Positions 56,101 to 61,359 of a stretch of DNA of 64,000 nucleotides are shown piece by piece. The notes under the pieces are model-generated. The model had not been told where the DNA came from, did not search any database, and saw only the letters and a program-made list of their open reading frames with translations. Every line of letters begins with the position of its first letter. Position 1 is the stretch's first letter. The position numbers and the translations under genes were made by a program. The stretch is from Epiperipatus broadwayi (Eukaryota; Onychophora; Udeonychophora; Euonychophora; Peripatidae), in the NCBI GenBank assembly GCA_028023455.1, contig JAQFVV010006215.1, positions 5,009,230-5,073,229 on the forward strand. The letters are read 5' to 3'.

Positions 56101-58875
56101 TAGTAAGTTTATTGTCAGGCAATATCTCGATTCCAAATTAGATGAATGCACAATATAAAATCAATTATATTGGTATTAGAAAATCTACACCGGTAGTCAT
56201 AACAATGGTAGAGGTAGAAAAATAGTAATTTGTAACAATATCAGTCATCTTTACTTTTACAAGAAGTCTATATGGATGTGAATATTTTTACTAATGGAAT
56301 TACATGGATACTGATATTAATTATTAGTTCTATTATTGTTTTCTCTGGAAATATCTAACTATATTAGATAAGATAAAATTGATTTAAGAAATTCCATCAT
56401 TTTATCAGCTGCTAATATGGTAAACATGAGTTAGAGATTGGAAGAAATTGCCCTTAGTAGAGTACCAGATTGAGAGCTAAAGATTCCTCAATAAAAGTTT
56501 GACTTGTCACCTCTAGTGTTTAAACATCACACAACTTCTCAGACAATTAGCATTCATTTATTATGTCCAAAAAAAAAAAAAAATAATGGAATTTGTCCGT
56601 TCTGAAATTACTACATCTAAATCAACCTTAGGAACCTTTTTTTGTTAAGTCTTTTTTTATATAAAAAAATGACTTGGAGGTTGAATTTATGTGGCATTTG
56701 CACATTGTGAAAACAACTAGAGAAATTTATAATTTCACCTATTTAATTAATTAGCATCTTTTTTCCATATTTAAATTAAAGGTAAATCGATTTGTTGAAA
56801 GTTGAGTTAATATTAAATCTGCATTATGGGTAACACAAACATATTTTACAATTTTCAAATTACTAAAAAGTATAAATACTCAAAACATTAAAATATAAAT
56901 GATTTTGCATAAGAACTCCATGACCATAAACTATTATGATACTCTGGACATGTTTTTTTTTTAGCAATTTCTTTTCTAATTGATCTAAAATTCATACAAT
57001 CTTAAAAACAGTAAACGTGCTTATAATTCATATTATTAAGGAAAGATTTGTATTGAATTTATTTTTAAAATTTCTTTCTTAGTAATATTATTACTTTAAA
57101 TACAAACAAATAAAATAACTTGATAAAATGGATTTTATTTAAATACTTCACTCCTTATTTAAGACTTATAATCAACTATATAAAAGTTTATTCTATTTAG
57201 ATTGGATAAAAGTAAAATATATAATTGAATTCTTAGTTGGGCAATTGAATGTATGTATATAATTTTAATAACCTCAGAAATAATCAACAGGTATTGAATA
57301 TGTATCATTGAAAATATCTAATAATATTTATGGAGAAATAAATTCGTAATGCACATACTCTAGCACTTTGTAAAGTAGAGTCATTTTAACAAACTTGCAA
57401 ACAATACTCTCTTTTAATATCAATGTTAATCTATTGGCCAAATAAGAAAGGGTCCACTTTTATCTAACTTTCATCTATCAATCATCGATACTCGGAAGGA
57501 TGAAATCTTATATTAGCAGCATGCTTTATAAAATCTTAATATTAAAATGACTATGGTAATTTAGATTAGTGAATTATTAGTAGCTTATGTACATTAGGAA
57601 TTTATTTCTTCATAAATATTATTGGGCACTCTTAGTAGTATATATTTAATAGTAATTGTTTATTTGTTGATTATTAAAATTATTAGAATTTATGTTTTAA
57701 TTGTTATTTCAAGCTGTGAACTGATTTGATTAAGACTTTATAAAGATTGCCACTAATATAAATGTTCATCCCTTTGAGTATCAGTGAATGGATTCATTTT
57801 TCTGATTAGTAGAGTAGTATTGATACAAAAGAGGTCATTATTGGCAAGTTTAGTAAAATTATTTTAGTAAGTCTCACTTGTGAATTATTATTGATACATA
57901 CAATGATTTTTTTTTTTTTTAGTAATGTGTGTGTGTGTGTGTGTAAGAAACAACAGAAGTACTTCTCTCTTTATAATAATAAACTTTAAATAATTTATTT
58001 CTTGAAAACTATCAACTGCTTTCATACTGCAAAGTTGTTAATGGCATTCAGATTTATTTAGGTTTGAGCATTGTTGAGAGCAATGAGTATTCTTGTATGT
58101 TTATTGTGAAAAAAATTTTTTGAGAGCATTAGTTAATTTGTGATAAGTATACTGTATTTACATACATATGTGGAAATATGTAAATCTTGCTTTTTAATAA
58201 ATGAATGTGAAATTTAAACATAGTGAATATATATATTTAGGGAGCCAAATTATTTTATTTATCTGGAATGGTTTATGATGAATATCAGAAGACTGAAGTT
58301 CATAATTTAGGCCGTTTTATATTATGTATGAAATTTCGACCTCTCCAGTGGCGATCAACGCATCCTTATATCTTGGCTGACAGGTAATATTTTTTTTATT
58401 TGTTTTTAAGATCAAAAAGAAAATAATTATTTTATTACTTTCTTAAAATATACTTTTTATATCAATATAGAGTAGAAGATTTGACTGATCCAGAACTAAT
58501 CCGAAAGCAACCTAAATGTGATCGTACAGTCTGCCTTTATGGCTATATGAGAGGTGCTTATTTAAAAAATAAGAGCAGTATTCATATCCCAGGTATATCT
58601 TTGAAAAGTTATTAAAAGTCCTTGTTTTTAGTTTTTTTTTTTTTTTCTAATAAAATATTGTCACATTTAATTTAGGGTGTGGAGATTTTTTTATTCGAGA
58701 TGTAAGTTTCCTGCCAGATCCTTGTCCTTTACCAGATAAATTAAAAAAACGATCTCTTAATCAAAAGGAAAGATTAATATATGCTCCTCTTGCTGGTATT
58801 GGTGGAATTCTTTATGACAAAGATGCTGTTTATGTTGACGTACGCATGAATCAATCTCATTCAGAAAAAGCAGCT
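17004..58875 (+). CDS. BMS1: BMS1 ribosome biogenesis GTPase, N-terminal 365 residues (3' part beyond window)
   Basis: BMS1 is a nucleolar GTPase of the small-subunit processome that binds Rcl1 and is needed for 18S rRNA processing. Coding exons are 17004-17173, 23849-24039, 33999-34078, 36425-36613, 58241-58383, 58471-58592 and 58676-58875. All have gt/ag borders and compatible phases, giving 365 codons without a stop. Residues 1-60 are basic and include NPKAFAFQS. The P-loop GPPKVGKT is at 87-94. ECNNDINAMIDIAKVADL and LIDASFGFEMETFEFLNIC are diagnostic of the family. THLD at 182-185 takes the place of NKxD. The AARP2CN region follows from about 230. Vertebrate BMS1 is about 1,280 residues, so roughly 900 more are expected downstream. 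Identification is by recall of the conserved family sequence and is very secure. Confidence 0.96.
17174..19150. other. BMS1 intron 1, 5' part: nothing recognised
   Basis: AT-rich intronic DNA with homopolymer and dinucleotide runs. Short minus-strand open frames (for example near 17860-18060) have no family resemblance and are not supported. Confidence 0.4.
19150..19660. other. GC-richer intronic block with TATA-like box, unclassified
   Basis: This ~500-bp block is clearly richer in G+C than its surroundings. It contains CTATAAAAAG (19288-19297) about 30 bp before GTCATCTTGGATC, and ends near a donor-like GGTAAGAAAC around 19629. That combination would fit a solo LTR or a transposon promoter, but I could not find paired termini, a primer-binding site or a coding region. 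It lies just upstream of the TIR transposon and could be part of an older insertion. Confidence 0.3.
19901..21730. mobile_element. 1.83-kb non-autonomous DNA transposon with ~40-bp terminal inverted repeats
   Basis: The left end starts GGTAATAGTATGAAAACTGA and continues through CTACCGTCTGATGGCGCT (19901-19941). The right end (21691-21730) is its inverted counterpart, AGTGCCATCAGACGGTAG through TACAATTACC. They differ by a few substitutions and an indel. The flanks ATTTTATC (left) and ATTTTAGC (right) form an imperfect 8-bp duplication. The left 650 bp is much richer in G+C than the host, and the right part is a degenerate A-rich tandem array. I see no transposase. The superfamily is undetermined; an 8-bp duplication would suit hAT, Merlin or P groups. 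Confidence 0.8.
20917..21545. repeat. Degenerate tandem array inside the transposon
   Basis: At least five related units recur at about 20920, 21100, 21226, 21330 and 21473. The core is CCACCATCTAAAAACAAAG preceded by CAAACCAACACC-like sequence and followed by TATTTGTTT. Between cores are A-runs and CCGTATTTTTGTGTAAACAAAC-like segments ending near a TGGACAGTTA/TGGAGCATTA motif. Spacing is roughly 100-180 bp. Lysine-rich open frames across it are composition artefacts. Confidence 0.75.
22341..22430 (-). repeat. tRNA-derived SINE head, antisense
   Basis: The minus strand reads TCTGGTTAAATGCAGTGG then TAGAGTGGCAGACTTTAGA then AATCAAGGTCCGTG. This resembles a pol III A-box region followed by a degenerate B-box. 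The same arrangement (TAGAATGGTACTCTAGATTTCAAGGTCCATG, given here in pieces: TAGAATGGTACTC, TAGATTTCAAGGTCC) appears antisense at 33768-33845. Two dispersed copies with a tRNA-like 5' end support a SINE family. Confidence 0.5.
22464..22860 (+). mobile_element. LINE reverse-transcriptase fragment
   Basis: Starting near 22468, the frame reads like IDDMIVFADNEMSFNKML, the catalytic (F/Y)xDDxxxxA box followed by the usual helix. GLHIQSRLIIGQEVLKQGFN follows near 22590-22650, matching the segment before the FKYLG box of RTE-type LINEs. Stops and frameshifts interrupt it. Both borders are uncertain. Confidence 0.55.
22861..23848. other. BMS1 intron 1, 3' part: nothing recognised
   Basis: AT-rich intron ending in the polypyrimidine tract and acceptor TTTTTTAG (23841-23848). 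A CTGATGAGATCC motif on the minus strand near 23345-23365 resembles those in other dispersed repeats of the window but has no GAAA partner. Confidence 0.4.
23849..24039 (+). CDS. BMS1: BMS1 coding exon 2 (residues 57-120), P-loop
   Basis: Encodes SQDITTKKHHIPLINRTPLE followed by PPPIIVAAV and the P-loop GPPKVGKT (87-94), then LLKCLIKNF and GPITIVT. The TKKHHIP and RTPLEPPP blocks are nearly invariant in BMS1/TSR1-type GTPases. The P-loop lysine and threonine needed for nucleotide binding are present. Acceptor AG at 23847-23848 and donor GTAAAT at 24040; the exon starts in phase 2 and ends in phase 1. Confidence 0.96.
24040..27699. other. BMS1 intron 2, 5' part: AT-rich, unclassified
   Basis: Long AT-rich intron segment. 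A less AT-rich patch at about 25830-25950 and another at 26200-26420 might be old repeats but match nothing else I can recognise in the window. No coding exon or RNA supported. Confidence 0.4.
27755..27817 (-). ncRNA. Hammerhead-ribozyme-like motif, unit 1
   Basis: Minus strand: CTGATGA (27799-27793), then GAAAC-TG-GTC (core and cleavage triplet intact). Stem I pairs CCTCA with TGGGG (27800-27804 with 27767-27771), then across a larger internal loop GAATA with TATTC (27813-27817 with 27755-27759). Stem II is poor here: C-A and A-C mismatches with one C-G pair. The neighbouring unit suggests the ancestral stem was GC/GC. The two-base-pair stem III is as in Penelope-type hammerheads. Confidence 0.6.
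28137..28199 (-). ncRNA. Hammerhead-ribozyme-like motif, unit 2 (decayed core)
   Basis: Same layout as the unit 382 bp away, but the minus strand reads CTGACGA and GACAC instead of GAAAC, and TTC replaces GTC. The conserved A14 is lost, so it should be inactive. Stem I halves CCTCA/TGGGG and GAATA/TATTC are kept. A partial inverted third copy at about 28232-28255 retains GAAAC (28239-28243) and GTC but lacks the CTGATGA half. Confidence 0.5.
28386..30180. other. BMS1 intron 2, middle: AT-rich with a GC-richer patch
   Basis: Mostly AT-rich. A block at about 29300-29620 is richer in G+C, with small hairpins such as GGAAGTAGGATTCCTTCC and the phrase GGGGCATGCAATTTTATA. It may be an old SINE or transposon, but no termini or second copy were found. 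Confidence 0.35.
30211..30840. repeat. Foldback repeat: two tandem units plus inverted unit
   Basis: GAAGTTACTGAAAA occurs at 30216 and 30524 in the same orientation (308-bp period). Both are followed by CTATATATAAACTAATACAA, then a TTCATC/TCCATC motif. A third unit at about 30760-30830 is inverted (GAGTTGTATTACTTTACATA, then TTTTCAGAAACTTCC). The left unit and right arm also pair over the interval containing TCAGAGGAAAAGC / GCTTTTCCCTCTGA. This two-direct-plus-one-inverted plan is the same as at 27.7-28.4 kb, but the sequence is unrelated. The minus strand has CTGATGAAG but no clear GAAA and GTC partner. Confidence 0.8.
30841..33470. other. BMS1 intron 2, 3' part: AT-rich, nothing recognised
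   Basis: Highly AT-rich. Contains a 13-base G run near 33157-33169. No gene, RNA or repeat family supported. Confidence 0.4.
33471..33660. repeat. Dispersed repeat, copy 1 of 3
   Basis: AAAGATGCACGATCCTCAA then AACCAGCACTTGTCAGTTGG then ACCAGATCG. The same order (AAAGATGTATGATCC..., CAGTT...) appears near 39330-39370 and 54460-54510. The copies are diverged and their ends are not defined. The minus strand of the 54.5 kb copy has CTGATGAGTGCTGG. Confidence 0.6.
33768..33845 (-). repeat. tRNA-derived SINE head, antisense
   Basis: The minus strand reads TTTGGTCTAGTTATAGAATG, then GTACTCTAGATTTCAAGG, then TCCATGCATTGAGCACAGC. It matches the antisense SINE-like copy at 22341-22430, with A-box-like and B-box-like spacing. 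Confidence 0.5.
33999..34078 (+). CDS. BMS1: BMS1 coding exon 3 (residues 121-147)
   Basis: Encodes AKKQRVTFIECNNDINAM followed by IDIAKVADL. The ECxxDIxxMIDxAKVADL block is characteristic of BMS1 and takes the place of the switch II region of the GTPase. The acceptor is a long T-tract ending TTTTTAAG; the donor GTAAAT is at 34079. The exon starts in phase 1 and ends in phase 0. Confidence 0.95.
35163..35578. repeat. Local direct repeats, three decayed units
   Basis: GTTATTTGAGAATGATAT, then TTTATCTATT, then TTTTTATTGTTTTCATTTA, then AGCAATAAAATATT recur at about 35180-35273 and 35378-35465. A shorter third copy (AGAATATGTTTATTTATTCT, AATAAAATATTTTCT) lies at 35494-35565. Stepwise decay suggests successive local duplications. 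Confidence 0.8.
35956..36106. repeat. Short foldback element
   Basis: The left arm (35956-36026) and right arm (36050-36106) are inverted copies: GTTGGATCTGCAGTCTTCAT against ATGAAGGCTGCAGATTCAAC, and AACACCATTTCTTTTCTTTT against the right tip AGAGAAGTGTTAT. The minus strand of the left arm has CTGATGAAGACTGCAG and the right arm has AACTGAAACAG, so it resembles other CTGATGA-bearing foldbacks here, but no hammerhead stem I or GTC was found. Confidence 0.75.
36425..36613 (+). CDS. BMS1: BMS1 coding exon 4 (residues 148-210), THLD motif
   Basis: Encodes VLLLIDASFGFEMETFEF, LNICTVHGMPRIMGIL, THLD (182-185) and the basic stretch KLKHRFWTEIYP. LIDASFGFEMETFEFLN is nearly invariant across eukaryotic BMS1. 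THLD occupies the guanine-specificity position, as in other family members. Phase 0 at both ends; donor GTAAGC at 36614. The next in-phase exon is 21.6 kb away. Confidence 0.97.
36800..37200 (-). mobile_element. Penelope-like element 3' fragment, antisense
   Basis: Read on the minus strand, 37200-37020 gives a GIY-YIG endonuclease C-terminal segment (HFQLRKILDREK, then KPFINLVL). A degraded tRNA-like/SINE-like module with ACTATCACTGGTTAGGC follows, then GAAGAAGAGAGAATAATACT and a tail TTTGAAAAGTTTAAATAAA. The same order is found at 38.0-38.86, 52.48-53.85 and 61.96-61.36 kb. Heavily mutated. Confidence 0.6.
37201..37500. other. GC-richer intronic block, unclassified
   Basis: Contains ATCTTTTGGCCAATTCGCCC, CCCGAAAATCACGCGTT and GGCTGTAAAACGTTCGGC, with several CpGs in an otherwise CpG-poor background. 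It may be part of a transposon, but I found no termini or second copy. Confidence 0.3.
38030..38860 (+). mobile_element. Penelope-like element 3' fragment with GIY-YIG endonuclease
   Basis: From about 38200 the broken frame reads QIYEIPFAY, RTYIDEISSTIEKK, matching the YEIPCxYCGxxYIGET start of the Penelope GIY-YIG domain. HVPNKHMLD, ILKRGKCKDAV and WKPFIKFALK (about 38480-38510) follow. A tRNA-like module starts near 38568 (CTTTGACATAATAGCCTAGT) and continues to ACTATCACTGGTTAGAGC. The tail contains TTTAAAAAGTTTAAATAAAG (about 38755-38774). Stops and frameshifts make it inactive. The reverse-transcriptase part is missing. Confidence 0.7.
39205..39410. repeat. Dispersed repeat, copy 2 of 3
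   Basis: TCATTCATTAGACTAGAGAT (about 39219-39238) and AAAGATGTATGATCCCCAAG (about 39334) also occur, in the same order and spacing, at 54338 and 54460. The copy at 33.5 kb shares the second block. Family unknown. Confidence 0.6.
39716..40068 (+). mobile_element. Young 5'-truncated RTE-like LINE 3' end with 11-bp target-site duplication
   Basis: TAGTACATGTA at 39716-39726 is repeated at 40058-40068. The 331-bp insertion between them has one uninterrupted frame to a TGA at 40039-40041, containing VTDLIEKIKRLKWSWAGHI, ARRDDNRWTIEILNW, RKRPHVRWMDEIRK and FILQWIDN. This is the C-terminal tail of an RTE/BovB-type reverse transcriptase. It ends in GTGATGATGAT, the short 3' simple repeat typical of RTE elements. 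Truncated before the RT palm, so not autonomous. Confidence 0.88.
40069..42459. other. BMS1 intron 4 segment: AT-rich, nothing recognised
   Basis: No gene, RNA or repeat family supported. A/T runs throughout. Small open frames near 41.2-41.5 and 41.9-42.2 kb are hydrophobic only because of T-rich composition. Confidence 0.4.
42460..42909 (+). mobile_element. Young 5'-truncated RTE-like LINE 3' end, open frame
   Basis: One open frame from about 42463 to TGA 42892-42894 reads TKCVLPVLTYGSETWTL, RRAIQRLQTTQRSMERCMLG, VTRRDRKRNVWVRQQTG, VTDLIEKIKRLKWSWAGHI, ARRDDNRWTIEILNW and so on. YGSETW and GHIARR are hallmark C-terminal blocks of RTE-type LINE proteins. About 112 residues align with the 39.7 kb copy at high identity. 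The 3' end is (TGA)n, at 42892-42907. I found no target-site duplication. Confidence 0.88.
43249..43328 (+). tRNA. tRNA-Val(TAC)-like sequence, probably pseudogene or SINE head
   Basis: A near-cloverleaf can be drawn. The D stem GTCG/CGAC is perfect around loop AGAGGTCAG. The anticodon stem GCTGC/GCAGT closes TTTACAA (anticodon TAC). The T arm GCGGG-TTCACGT-CCCGG has four of five pairs, and the acceptor AAATTGG/CTGATGC five of seven. The A-box TGGTCGAGAGG is good. Against a working gene are the 12-base variable region (TATCCCGGGTTA), the two outer acceptor mismatches and no clear terminator. A tRNA-derived SINE head or tRNA pseudogene is more likely. Confidence 0.4.
43590..43711. repeat. 26-bp perfect inverted repeat
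   Basis: 43590-43615 (TATTTAGATCTGAAAGCGTG plus AATCTT) is the exact reverse complement of 43686-43711, with a 70-bp spacer holding a third partial copy, AGATTTCACGCTG (43629). Just to the right (43755-43870) is a GC-richer segment with AACCGCCC, CTGATTGGCTG and AAGCGCGAGGGG. It could be a transposon end or a regulatory palindrome. No transposase or target-site duplication was found. Confidence 0.85.
43880..46738. other. BMS1 intron 4 segment: AT-rich, nothing recognised
   Basis: Poly-A/T-rich intronic DNA. No repeat family, RNA or exon could be supported. Confidence 0.4.
46739..47270 (+). mobile_element. LINE endonuclease fragment, decayed
   Basis: From about 46805 the frame reads DFVYEEIQNECKNRSVIIIE and DWNAV, then NLQGYGLGLKNKRNVNY. 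This corresponds to the FYEDLQ...VMGDLNAKVG...GYGLGxRNxRG stretch of the AP-endonuclease-like domain of RTE LINEs. The conserved D and N of DxNA are visible. Stops follow, and the rest of the element is not recognisable. Confidence 0.6.
47271..49478. other. BMS1 intron 4 segment: AT-rich, possible LINE remnants
   Basis: Nothing firmly recognised. The 47.4-47.7 kb part may continue the LINE upstream, but no motif survives. A run of about 12 G lies near 49307-49318. Confidence 0.35.
49479..49608. repeat. 65-bp tandem duplication containing a palindrome
   Basis: Two direct units (49479-49543 and 49544-49608) differ by about one base. Each contains CAGATTAAGCA and TGCTTAATCTG arranged as an 11-bp inverted repeat around TAT (CGGTT replaces CTGTT in the second unit). 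The near-identity implies a recent duplication. Confidence 0.92.
50440..50640 (+). mobile_element. LINE C-terminal fragment, another subfamily
   Basis: The frame near 50517-50635 reads MDEKRLTVLRCGLGEENRNR and FSNDEVLKKVNE, then GSFIRII. This parallels the common LINE C-terminal block xRLEVFEMWCWRRMLxISWxxxxTNEEVLxRV. A stop interrupts it. Its upstream reverse-transcriptase part, if present in 49.6-50.4 kb, is too decayed to recognise. Confidence 0.5.
50641..51714. other. BMS1 intron 4 segment: nothing recognised
   Basis: AT-rich with a slightly GC-richer stretch at 51230-51430 that matches nothing else seen in the window. Confidence 0.4.
51715..51825 (+). repeat. SINE-like 3' end, second copy
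   Basis: GGCAGAATCGGGATAGCGCT, then TATGAATTCCCGAGCGATAG, then AGCCATTCGATTTTATATTA. It is the counterpart of the 5.9-6.07 kb module that carries the giant ATT tract, and shows the undecayed form of its end (GAGCGATAGAGCCATT). Confidence 0.5.
52480..53850 (+). mobile_element. Penelope-like element: RT 3' part, GIY-YIG endonuclease and 3' module
   Basis: The frame opens QQNQWITMGLLLSPNSIYME and WLRYVDDTFVV, the Penelope reverse-transcriptase blocks, with the catalytic YVDD at 52605-52616. A TGA lies shortly after. An open segment 52712-53026 reads YRKPTHTSKYLAYTSNH, typical of the family. About 53125-53200 gives ECGNKCISETCYPFEQQLKEH, the GIY-YIG domain. 53330-53430 gives FKEAAYM and NAWKPLINLALK. 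A tRNA-like module follows at 53540-53625, then a tail with TTTGAAAAGTTTAAATAAAG and AATAAA at 53748-53753. It is 5' truncated and broken by stops and frameshifts. Confidence 0.85.
53540..53625 (+). repeat. tRNA-like module (A and B boxes) in Penelope 3' region
   Basis: GGCAGAATAGCTCAGTTG then ATTAGAGCATTTGCCTTAA is a strong D-arm/A-box match. GCAAGTTCGACTCC 50 bp later fits a B-box. Acceptor and T stems do not close, so it is not a functional tRNA. Degraded versions follow the Penelope endonuclease in the copies at 38.57, 61.61 (minus) and 36.99 kb (minus), so the module travels with that element or is a SINE that hijacks its tail. Confidence 0.65.
54063..54128 (+). CDS. Possible cryptic or alternative terminal exon in BMS1 intron 4
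   Basis: After the acceptor-like TTTTCACTATTTTAG (ending 54062), an open frame reads YEESVPGLAHRSKNGKIKKK followed by I and a TAA at 54126-54128. It is in phase 0, as is the end of BMS1 coding exon 4, so splicing to it would give a truncated BMS1 with a 21-residue basic tail. The segment is richer in G+C than its flanks. I recognise no family. A 22-codon frame after an AG is not rare by chance, so this is weak. Confidence 0.2.
   Translation, partial: YEESVPGLAHRSKNGKIKKKI
54320..54540. repeat. Dispersed repeat, copy 3 of 3
   Basis: TCATTCATTAGACTAGAGAT (about 54338), then AAAGATGTATAACCCTCGAG (about 54460), then ATCCAGCACTCATCAGTTGG. Shares both blocks with 39.2-39.4 kb and the second with 33.5 kb. 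Confidence 0.6.
54541..58240. other. BMS1 intron 4, 3' part: AT-rich
   Basis: No gene or clear repeat family. A (GT)n tract lies at about 57928-57944. A possible decayed SINE (GTAGAGTACCAGATTGAGAG, near 56457) was seen but not confirmed. It ends in the acceptor ATATATTTAG at 58240. Confidence 0.45.
58241..58383 (+). CDS. BMS1: BMS1 coding exon 5 (residues 211-257)
   Basis: Encodes GAKLFYLSGMVYDEYQ, HNLGRFILCMKFRPLQW and HPYILAD, matching the end of the GTPase domain and start of AARP2CN in BMS1 (GAKLFYLSGMVxxEYxxxEIHNLGRFIxVMKFRPLxW). Acceptor TTTAG at 58240; donor GTAATA at 58384. Starts in phase 0 and ends with two bases of codon 258. Confidence 0.97.
58471..58592 (+). CDS. BMS1: BMS1 coding exon 6 (residues 258-298)
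   Basis: Separated from exon 5 by an intron of only 87 bp. Encodes RVEDLTDPELIRKQPKCDR, then TVCLYGYMRGAYLKNKSSI and HIP. The LYGYxRGxxLKxxxxxHxPG block is the AARP2CN signature shared by BMS1 and TSR1. Donor GTATAT at 58593. Confidence 0.97.
58676..58875 (+). CDS. BMS1: BMS1 coding exon 7 (residues 299-365)
   Basis: Follows an 83-bp intron with a T-rich tract ending TTTAG. Encodes GCGDFFIRDVSFLPDPCPLP, then LNQKERLIYAPLAGIGG and ILYDKDAVYVDV, ending NQSHSEKAA. The DPCPLP and YAPLxGxGGxLYDKDAVYVD blocks are diagnostic. Phase 0 at the 3' end with donor GTAAGG at 58876; the next exon is not in the remaining 5.1 kb. Confidence 0.97.
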
Positions 58876-59154
58876 GTAAGGAATTATCTTATTATTATTA
58901 GATTACATAAATTGTAAATACATTTTTTAATTATTTTTTTATTGATTATATTAAATACTTCTTAATGTCATAACTATTTGGTAGCAGTACTAGAATGTTA
59001 AAGAAGAAATCAATCTAGCATTTAATTTGATTATTTATTTTATTGTCAATAATGATAGAAACTATGAAAGAGAAAACTTCAATTAAAGAATTGTGCAAAA
59101 AAGTTCCATAAAGATAAAAATCTGCAATGTTCTTGAGATTTTAAGATACAGAAT

Positions 59155-59405
59155 ATAATCATCATCATCATCAGCTGTTGTCAATCCACTGCAGGATGAA
59201 GGTCTCTCCAAGTTTAATCCTTCTCCGATCTTTAGCTTCTCTTCTCCACACCACCCCTGCACACTTTCTTATTTCGTCCATCCATCTCACATGTTGATCT
59301 CTTTCTGGGTCTTTTACAATCTCTTGGAATCCAGTTTAAGATTTCAATTGTCCATCTATTATCATTTCTTCTAGCAATATGTCCAGCCCAACTCCACTAT
59401 AATAA
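59155..59405 (-). mobile_element. 5'-truncated RTE-like LINE 3' end, antisense
   Basis: The reverse complement of the same RTE 3' end seen at 39.7 and 42.5 kb. On the minus strand it runs from AGTTGGGCTGGACATATTGC (near 59394) through ATGATAATAGATGGACAATT to the simple tail, which appears on the plus strand as (ATC)n at 59158-59175. It has small deletions and a few substitutions, so it is older than or as old as the other two. Confidence 0.85.
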
Positions 59406-59899
59406 TCACTTATTACTTTCTTATGGGCTGATTCTGATATAGATTTTGATGGAAACTAAAAAATACTAAAGATAATAGTGTAAAAAAAATTAAAAATAAG
59501 ACAAAATTTTAAAAAAAATGTGATACTGATAATGATTTTTATTAATATTGATTAGAGTAGTGGATAAAAACTACTTGAAAATTTTCTTGGAGTAACTCCA
59601 ATCTCAAGTCATCTCATGCACGTAAGTATTAATTTGGTTAGTTTGTCCAAGAAGGATGGTTCTCAGCTGCCAAAAAAATATCTCATCTAGGAGAACGAAA
59701 CTGTAAAACTAGGTCTGTCATTTGTCCTAGAGATAGAAGAACTGGCTATATCCAGTGAACAGTATATGATTCAGTCAAATCAAGAAGGAACTGCCTGAAT
59801 ATTTTTTGCAGAGTATGTTATGATGAAGAGATAGATATAAAATAATGAATATGCCATGTGATTTGAATAGTGATTAAAGCCAATTCAAGATCAGTTGGT

Positions 59900-60900
59900 A
59901 TAAAGTTAGTGACTGGGTATGCAAAAGTAGATGACCATGCTCAGCGTGGAAAATTTCTTACTGGTAACAAATTATGAAAAAAATTGTCCACAACTAAAAG
60001 AGACATTCACTATTGGTAAATGGCATGTAAGAGGAATATTACAAAATGTTCATATTAGTGATTTGAAAATTAATTTATATAAAATATCTTTTTGTGGAAT
60101 ATTAAACATACATTAGCAGGAAATTGCCATTTCATGATATTTAATCATGTGTAATATTCTTCAAGAGAGTTTTCAACTTCATGAAATGGGGATGGAAAAT
60201 GTTGTGAACAAAAAAAAATAGCTCATTTTGTTAAGGCCTACAATCTAATGACTAATCATATAGTTCAGATTTAGTTATCAACATTTGGTTCACAAGATTC
60301 TGAAATTGAAGAAATTTATTCAAGACTTGAAAACATGATTAAGAGCTTCAAAACAGAACAAATAATCTTAAATTCAAAACAGAAGATACAAGGACAGACA
60401 ATCATCTTAAAAATATAGTGGGAAAATATAGAATTGACAAAAGGAGAATGGCTTTATTATTGTGGAGTTCATTTCAATAATGAACTGTGCGAATATATTT
60501 TATTATTATCCTATAATAATAATCCAATAATATTTATAAAAAATCAAATAATCTTTTTAATTTGAAATATATGGTAAACAGCAATAATTATTACCAAGAT
60601 TATCCCTGTGTCAATATTCAACTCTGATCATCAACTTCTTAAATTAGAATTAAAAATAAAACTAACTTGCCTAAATAAAAACATCATGAGATGCCCAGAA
60701 ATATTGGATTTCAGGAATTGATTAAGATTGCGAAAAAGGATAAGCGAGTGTTAAAAAATGGATCTTAAAGTCAATTAAAATTGGTACAAACAAAAGGATA
60801 TTTCATAAATATTGAATGTCTGTTGCAGACAATTGATCTGAGTGAGAATCGACAAAAATAAATTTGTCATTGTAATATGGAATATATGCCTGAAAGATGT
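59900..60900 (+). mobile_element. LINE endonuclease domain, decayed (BovB/RTE type)
   Basis: IGKWHVRGILQ (about 60015-60047) matches the (I)GTWNVRGL start of the LINE AP-endonuclease. The end of the domain is visible as NSDHQLLKLELKIKL (about 60620-60665), matching GSDHxLLxAKxRLKL with the catalytic SDH. The part between contains stops. After 60670 only short traces such as LNKNIMRCPEILDF remain. Possibly the 5' half of the element whose RT lies at 62.3-63.1 kb, but Penelope sequence intervenes. Confidence 0.6.
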
Positions 60901-60929
60901 GATAATATGCTAGACTATTTCCATCATCT

Positions 60930-61115
60930 ATTATTGAATGTTGAATGTTTAGAAAATTTTAAACTTTTCAAATACAAACAACGATTTGCAATAACACACA
61001 AATAGAAAACACAGATTAGTAAATTACTAATAGTTGTTTGTATTTGAAAAAGTTAAATAAAGTTTAACATTTAATGTTAAATGATGGGAATAGTCCAACA
61101 TATTATCACATCTGA
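60930..61115. repeat. Inverted pair of Penelope-type tails
   Basis: The minus-strand tail (ACTATTTCCATCATCTATTA ... AAACTTTTCAAATACAAACA, 60940-61000) faces a plus-strand tail (TTGTTTGTATTTGAAAAAGT ... GATGGGAATAGTCCAACATA, 61021-61102). Both match the tail at 53.73-53.82 kb. The arrangement resembles the terminal inverted duplications common in Penelope-like insertions. Confidence 0.75.
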
Positions 61116-61359
61116 TATACAATCATCACAAATCTTCAGGCAAATACTAAGACTGAAAGAATTTGGGAAATAATTGTAAAACATCCTTGCCAAAAACATA
61201 AAATTCCTATTTACATAAATTAGAGCTTTTTGTTAATAACATAATTATACAATGAAAGTACTATATAACTTATGAATTCAAACTAAAACAAAACAAAAAA
61301 ACAAATAATTTAAATATTCAAAGAAATATTGTGACAAATACAATTAGAATATTTATATG

